This document shows positions 5,647 to 8,448 of a DNA stretch of 8,448 nucleotides, in pieces. Source of the DNA: Candidatus Fonsibacter sp. (lineage in GTDB: Bacteria > Pseudomonadota > Alphaproteobacteria > Pelagibacterales > Pelagibacteraceae). How positions within the stretch are numbered: the stretch's first letter is position 1; every line of letters begins with the position of its first letter. The stretch is from assembly GCA_009693745.1 (NCBI GenBank), contig SHWR01000049.1, positions 1 through 8,448 of the forward strand, read 5' to 3'. The translations under genes and the position numbers were made by a program. The notes below the pieces were generated by a model. The model was given only the letters and a program-made list of their open reading frames with translations, had not been told where the DNA came from and did no database searches.

Positions 5647-6972
5647 ATGTCAATATTTGCATTAGCGACAGCGCCAGGAACTTCTGGTTTGGCAGTTATA
5701 AGAGTCTCTGGGAAAGAGGCTTTTAAAGTAGCTAAAACTTTAACCAAATTTAAAAAAATTAAACCACGAGTAGCTAATTTTTCTTCATTTTATGATCATA
5801 AAAATCAAATTATTGATAAAGGAATTTTTATATTTTTCCCTAAACCCAATAGCTACACAGGAGATGACGTAGCTGAATTTCATGTACATGGGAGTAATGC
5901 TGTTATTAAATGTCTTTTAAAAACTTTATCTAATTTTAAGAACTGTAGATTAGCTAAGCCAGGTGAATTTACTAAAACTGCCCTTCTTAATAAAAAAATT
6001 AATTTATTACAGGCAGAAAGTTTAATCGATTTAATAAATTCAGAAACTGAACTCCAAAGAACTCAAGCTTTAAAAGTGATGAATGAAGATACAACAAAAG
6101 TTTACAATGATTTAAGACACCAGATGATCAAAATACTTTCGGATTATGAGGCAGTTATTGATTTTTCAGACGATGACGTGGGTGATAATGTATTTTTAAA
6201 CAATAGAGATAAGTTATTGAAAATAAATGATAAAATTAAAGAAATTATCCGAAAAGGTGAGAATTCGGAGAAAATTAGAGAAGGATTTAGGGTTTCAATC
6301 GTAGGACCAACTAATTCTGGGAAATCATCCTTAATTAATTGTTTAGCTAATAGGCAGGTGTCCATCGTTTCTAATATACCGGGTACCACGAGAGATCTTA
6401 TAGAGACGACTATTATGTTAAATGGAAAGTTAGTAAGATTTTTCGATACGGCTGGGTTTAGAAATTCAAAAAATATTATTGAGAAAAAAGGGATTTCATT
6501 AACTAATAAAAATCTAAAAGATTCAGATTTAAAATTAATTATTTTCGACCATACAAAAAAAATAGATAAAAAAATTCTAAAATTATTTGATGTAAAATCA
6601 ATTTTAGTTCTAAATAAAATTGATATTAAAAACTCAAATAAATTTTTAGAAGATAAAATTTACAAACCAATTAGAGTTTCAGCAAAAAAAAATGTAGGCA
6701 TTTCTAATCTCTTACAAACAATATCAAAAAAAATCGATGATCACTTTAAAGTTAATGAAGACAATATAATCTCAAGACAAAGACATATAAAAAGTCTTGA
6801 AAATACAGTGTTTTTTATTGAAAGATGCCTTAATAAAAAATCTATCAATCAGATCGATTTAGCAGCAGAAGATTTAAGATTAGCAGTTAGGAATCTAGGA
6901 GAAATAGTTGGATACGTTAATGTTGAAGAATTATTAGATAGAATTTTTAAAGATTTTTGTATCGGAAAATAG
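5647..6972 (+). CDS. mnmE: tRNA modification GTPase MnmE (TrmE)
   Basis: MnmE is a dimeric GTPase that works with MnmG to install the (carboxymethyl)aminomethyl group at C5 of wobble U34 in certain tRNAs, using a tetrahydrofolate one-carbon unit. The chosen start gives 441 aa beginning MSIFALATAPGTSGLAVIRVSG, the family N-terminus; an in-frame ATG at 5572 would add 25 residues without family resemblance and run through the ogt remnant. The N-terminal folate-binding domain includes SYTGDDVAEFHVHG (69-82) and PGEFTKTALLNKKINLLQAE (105-124). The inserted G domain has G1 GPTNSGKS (220-227), G2 GTTRD (246-250), G3 DTAG (267-270) and G4 NKID (323-326). The C-terminal helical domain ends FCIGK with the conserved cysteine at 438. 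The mnmG ATG follows after 47 bp. Confidence 0.96.
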   Translation: MSIFALATAPGTSGLAVIRVSGKEAFKVAKTLTKFKKIKPRVANFSSFYDHKNQIIDKGIFIFFPKPNSYTGDDVAEFHVHGSNAVIKCLLKTLSNFKNCRLAKPGEFTKTALLNKKINLLQAESLIDLINSETELQRTQALKVMNEDTTKVYNDLRHQMIKILSDYEAVIDFSDDDVGDNVFLNNRDKLLKINDKIKEIIRKGENSEKIREGFRVSIVGPTNSGKSSLINCLANRQVSIVSNIPGTTRDLIETTIMLNGKLVRFFDTAGFRNSKNIIEKKGISLTNKNLKDSDLKLIIFDHTKKIDKKILKLFDVKSILVLNKIDIKNSNKFLEDKIYKPIRVSAKKNVGISNLLQTISKKIDDHFKVNEDNIISRQRHIKSLENTVFFIERCLNKKSINQIDLAAEDLRLAVRNLGEIVGYVNVEELLDRIFKDFCIGK

Positions 6973-7019
6973 CTTAAAAATACCTTATCTTTTAAGTTAA
7001 TGGGATATATAAACCCCAT
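6973..7019 (+). promoter_or_regulatory. Two small hairpins in the mnmE-mnmG spacer
   Basis: The 47-bp spacer holds two inverted repeats. CTTAAAA (6973-6979) and TTTTAAG (6990-6996) form a 7-bp stem with a 10-nt loop directly after the mnmE stop. ATGGG (7000-7004) and CCCAT (7015-7019) form a 5-bp stem with a 10-nt loop ending one base before the mnmG start codon at 7020. The second stem has three G-C pairs, notable in so AT-rich a spacer. No Shine-Dalgarno is visible. Possible roles are transcript processing, attenuation or control of mnmG initiation; none is demonstrated. Confidence 0.3.
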
Positions 7020-8448
7020 ATGAATTTAGAGAAAAATTTTGATGTAATAGTAATTGGAGCTGGTCACGCAGGCTGTGAAGCCGCTGCCGCTGCCGCAAGA
7101 TCAGGTGTTAACACTGCTCTTATTACAAACTCACTTTCCACAATTGGCGAAATGTCATGTAACCCCGCAATAGGTGGATTAGGCAAAGGTCACTTAGTTA
7201 GAGAAATTGATGCATTAGACGGCATTATGGGAATTGTTGCTGACCAATCAGGAATTCAATTTAGATTATTAAATAGTAGCAGAGGTCATGCTGTGAGAGG
7301 ACCAAGAACTCAATCTGATAGAGAACTTTATAAAAAATATATGCAAAAAATGCTATTAAGCTATTGTAATTTAAATCTTTTTTACGATCCTGTAACAAAG
7401 TTTGAGTTTAGTAAAAATAAAATCATTTCAATTGAAACACAGTCTGGAAATTCATTCTCAGCAAAAAAATTTATTTTAACAACAGGCACTTTTTTAAATG
7501 GCCTTATTCATATTGGTGATGAAAAGATTTCTGCAGGAAGAATAGATGAAAAACCAACTTTAGGATTAAGTGAGCAGCTTAAAAAATTAAATTTTAAAAT
7601 TGGCAGATTAAAAACTGGAACACCACCAAGACTTGATGGAACAACTATTAATTATGAAGATTTAGAAATGCAAGACGCTGATCACAAACCTTTTTTCTTT
7701 TCTTATTTAACAAAAAAAATTAATGCCCAACAGATTTCTTGCGGTATGACTTATACAAATGACAAGGTTCATAAAATTATAGAAAAAAATTTAAAGCTTA
7801 GCGCAATGTACTCTGGATCGATCAAAAGTATTGGTCCTAGATATTGTCCTTCTATAGAAGATAAGATCGTAAAATTTAAAGATAAGCAGCGTCATCAAAT
7901 TTTTCTAGAACCTGAAAGTCTTACAACAAACATAGTGTATCCAAATGGCATATCAACGTCTCTTCCAAAGGAAATTCAGCAAGAAATATTATTTAAAATC
8001 AATGGTTTAGAGAACGTTCACATGATAAGACCTGGCTATGCAATCGAGTATGATTATGTGTTCCCAACTGAGTTAGATTTTACTCTTAAGACAAAAAAAA
8101 TAGAAAATTTATATCTTGCAGGTCAAATTAATGGGACAACAGGGTACGAAGAGGCTGCTGCACAAGGAATCGTAGCTGGTCTTAATGCCGCTCAGTCAGT
8201 TAAAAATTTAGATCCAATTAAATTTGAGAGATCGCAGTCTTATATTGGAGTAATGATTGATGATTTAATTACTAAAGGTGTTAGTGAGCCTTACAGGATG
8301 TTTACTTCTAGAGCTGAATATAGATTGACACTAAGAGCTGACAATGCAGATTTAAGATTAACACCGCTGGCTATTAAATATAATTTCATATCAGATTCCC
8401 GAAAGTCTAAATTTATTAGTAAAATCAATGACTTAAGAGATTTTAAAG
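7020..8448 (+). CDS. mnmG: tRNA uridine-5-carboxymethylaminomethyl modification enzyme MnmG (GidA), partial
   Basis: The first 476 codons are present and the window ends before the stop; full MnmG is usually about 620 aa, so the C-terminal helical MnmE-binding domain is mostly missing. MnmG is the FAD/NADH-dependent partner of MnmE in U34 tRNA modification. The FAD-binding motif VIGAGHAGCEAAAAAA occupies 11-26. Other family blocks are MSCNPAIGGLGKGHLVREID (45-64), GHAVRGPRTQSDR (89-101), LKTGTPPRL (197-205) and the first signature GPRYCPSIEDK (272-282), with the functionally important cysteine at 276. The second signature AGQINGTTGYEEAAAQG lies at 367-383, then RMFTSRAEYRLTLRADNAD (426-444). 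The start MNLEKNFDVIVIGAG matches the usual N-terminus. In many bacteria mnmG is followed by rsmG and parAB, which may lie beyond the window. Confidence 0.97.
   Translation, partial: MNLEKNFDVIVIGAGHAGCEAAAAAARSGVNTALITNSLSTIGEMSCNPAIGGLGKGHLVREIDALDGIMGIVADQSGIQFRLLNSSRGHAVRGPRTQSDRELYKKYMQKMLLSYCNLNLFYDPVTKFEFSKNKIISIETQSGNSFSAKKFILTTGTFLNGLIHIGDEKISAGRIDEKPTLGLSEQLKKLNFKIGRLKTGTPPRLDGTTINYEDLEMQDADHKPFFFSYLTKKINAQQISCGMTYTNDKVHKIIEKNLKLSAMYSGSIKSIGPRYCPSIEDKIVKFKDKQRHQIFLEPESLTTNIVYPNGISTSLPKEIQQEILFKINGLENVHMIRPGYAIEYDYVFPTELDFTLKTKKIENLYLAGQINGTTGYEEAAAQGIVAGLNAAQSVKNLDPIKFERSQSYIGVMIDDLITKGVSEPYRMFTSRAEYRLTLRADNADLRLTPLAIKYNFISDSRKSKFISKINDLRDFK

Noticed and set aside
6144..6389. Minus-strand open frame of 81 codons.
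   Set aside because: It is the complement of the MnmE G domain region, a strongly conserved coding sequence.
1..8448. A novel defence, mobile or biosynthetic system.
   Set aside because: All complete genes belong to familiar housekeeping families in ordinary order. No spaced repeats, integrase, transposase, toxin-antitoxin pair or clustered unknown genes were found.

Overview
The window is a chromosomal housekeeping segment from a very AT-rich, streamlined genome (by eye about a quarter G+C). Genes abut or overlap, and the proteins are rich in Lys, Asn and Ile. Gene content (hisF-hisE-HIT, ftsK-lolA, a UbiH-type hydroxylase, mnmE-mnmG) and style fit a marine alphaproteobacterium of the SAR11/Pelagibacterales type. 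That assignment is inference from gene content and composition, not from a database search.

Layout. 1-1244 (+): the last codons of hisF, then hisE, a HIT-family hydrolase gene and a GNAT acetyltransferase gene, tightly packed as one apparent operon. 1249-3923 (-): ftsK followed by lolA with a 5-bp gap, running head-on into the first operon; the two stop codons are 4 bp apart inside the loop of a candidate hairpin. 3924-4001: a 78-bp divergent intergenic region with a good sigma70-like promoter for the + strand and an imperfect inverted repeat. 4002-5177 (+): a UbiH/UbiF/COQ6-type FAD monooxygenase. 5166-5615 (-): a stretch that looks empty but holds a decayed ogt (O6-methylguanine-DNA methyltransferase) gene. 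It has two nonsense codons and about three single-base deletions, yet still shows the PCHRVI active-site motif. 5647-8448 (+): mnmE and most of mnmG, cut by the window end.

How the genes work together. HisF and HisE are histidine-pathway enzymes. MnmE and MnmG form one complex that modifies the wobble uridine of certain tRNAs. FtsK (chromosome translocation at division) and LolA (lipoprotein carriage to the outer membrane) are envelope/division functions, and ftsK-lolA adjacency is widespread in proteobacteria. The UbiH-like protein belongs to ubiquinone synthesis. I found no mobile element, CRISPR array, RNA gene or undescribed multi-gene system. The points most worth a second look are the ogt pseudogene, the corrected mnmE start with a possible leaderless promoter inside the dead gene's 5' end, the unusual FAD motifs of the UbiH homologue, and small symmetric elements between genes.
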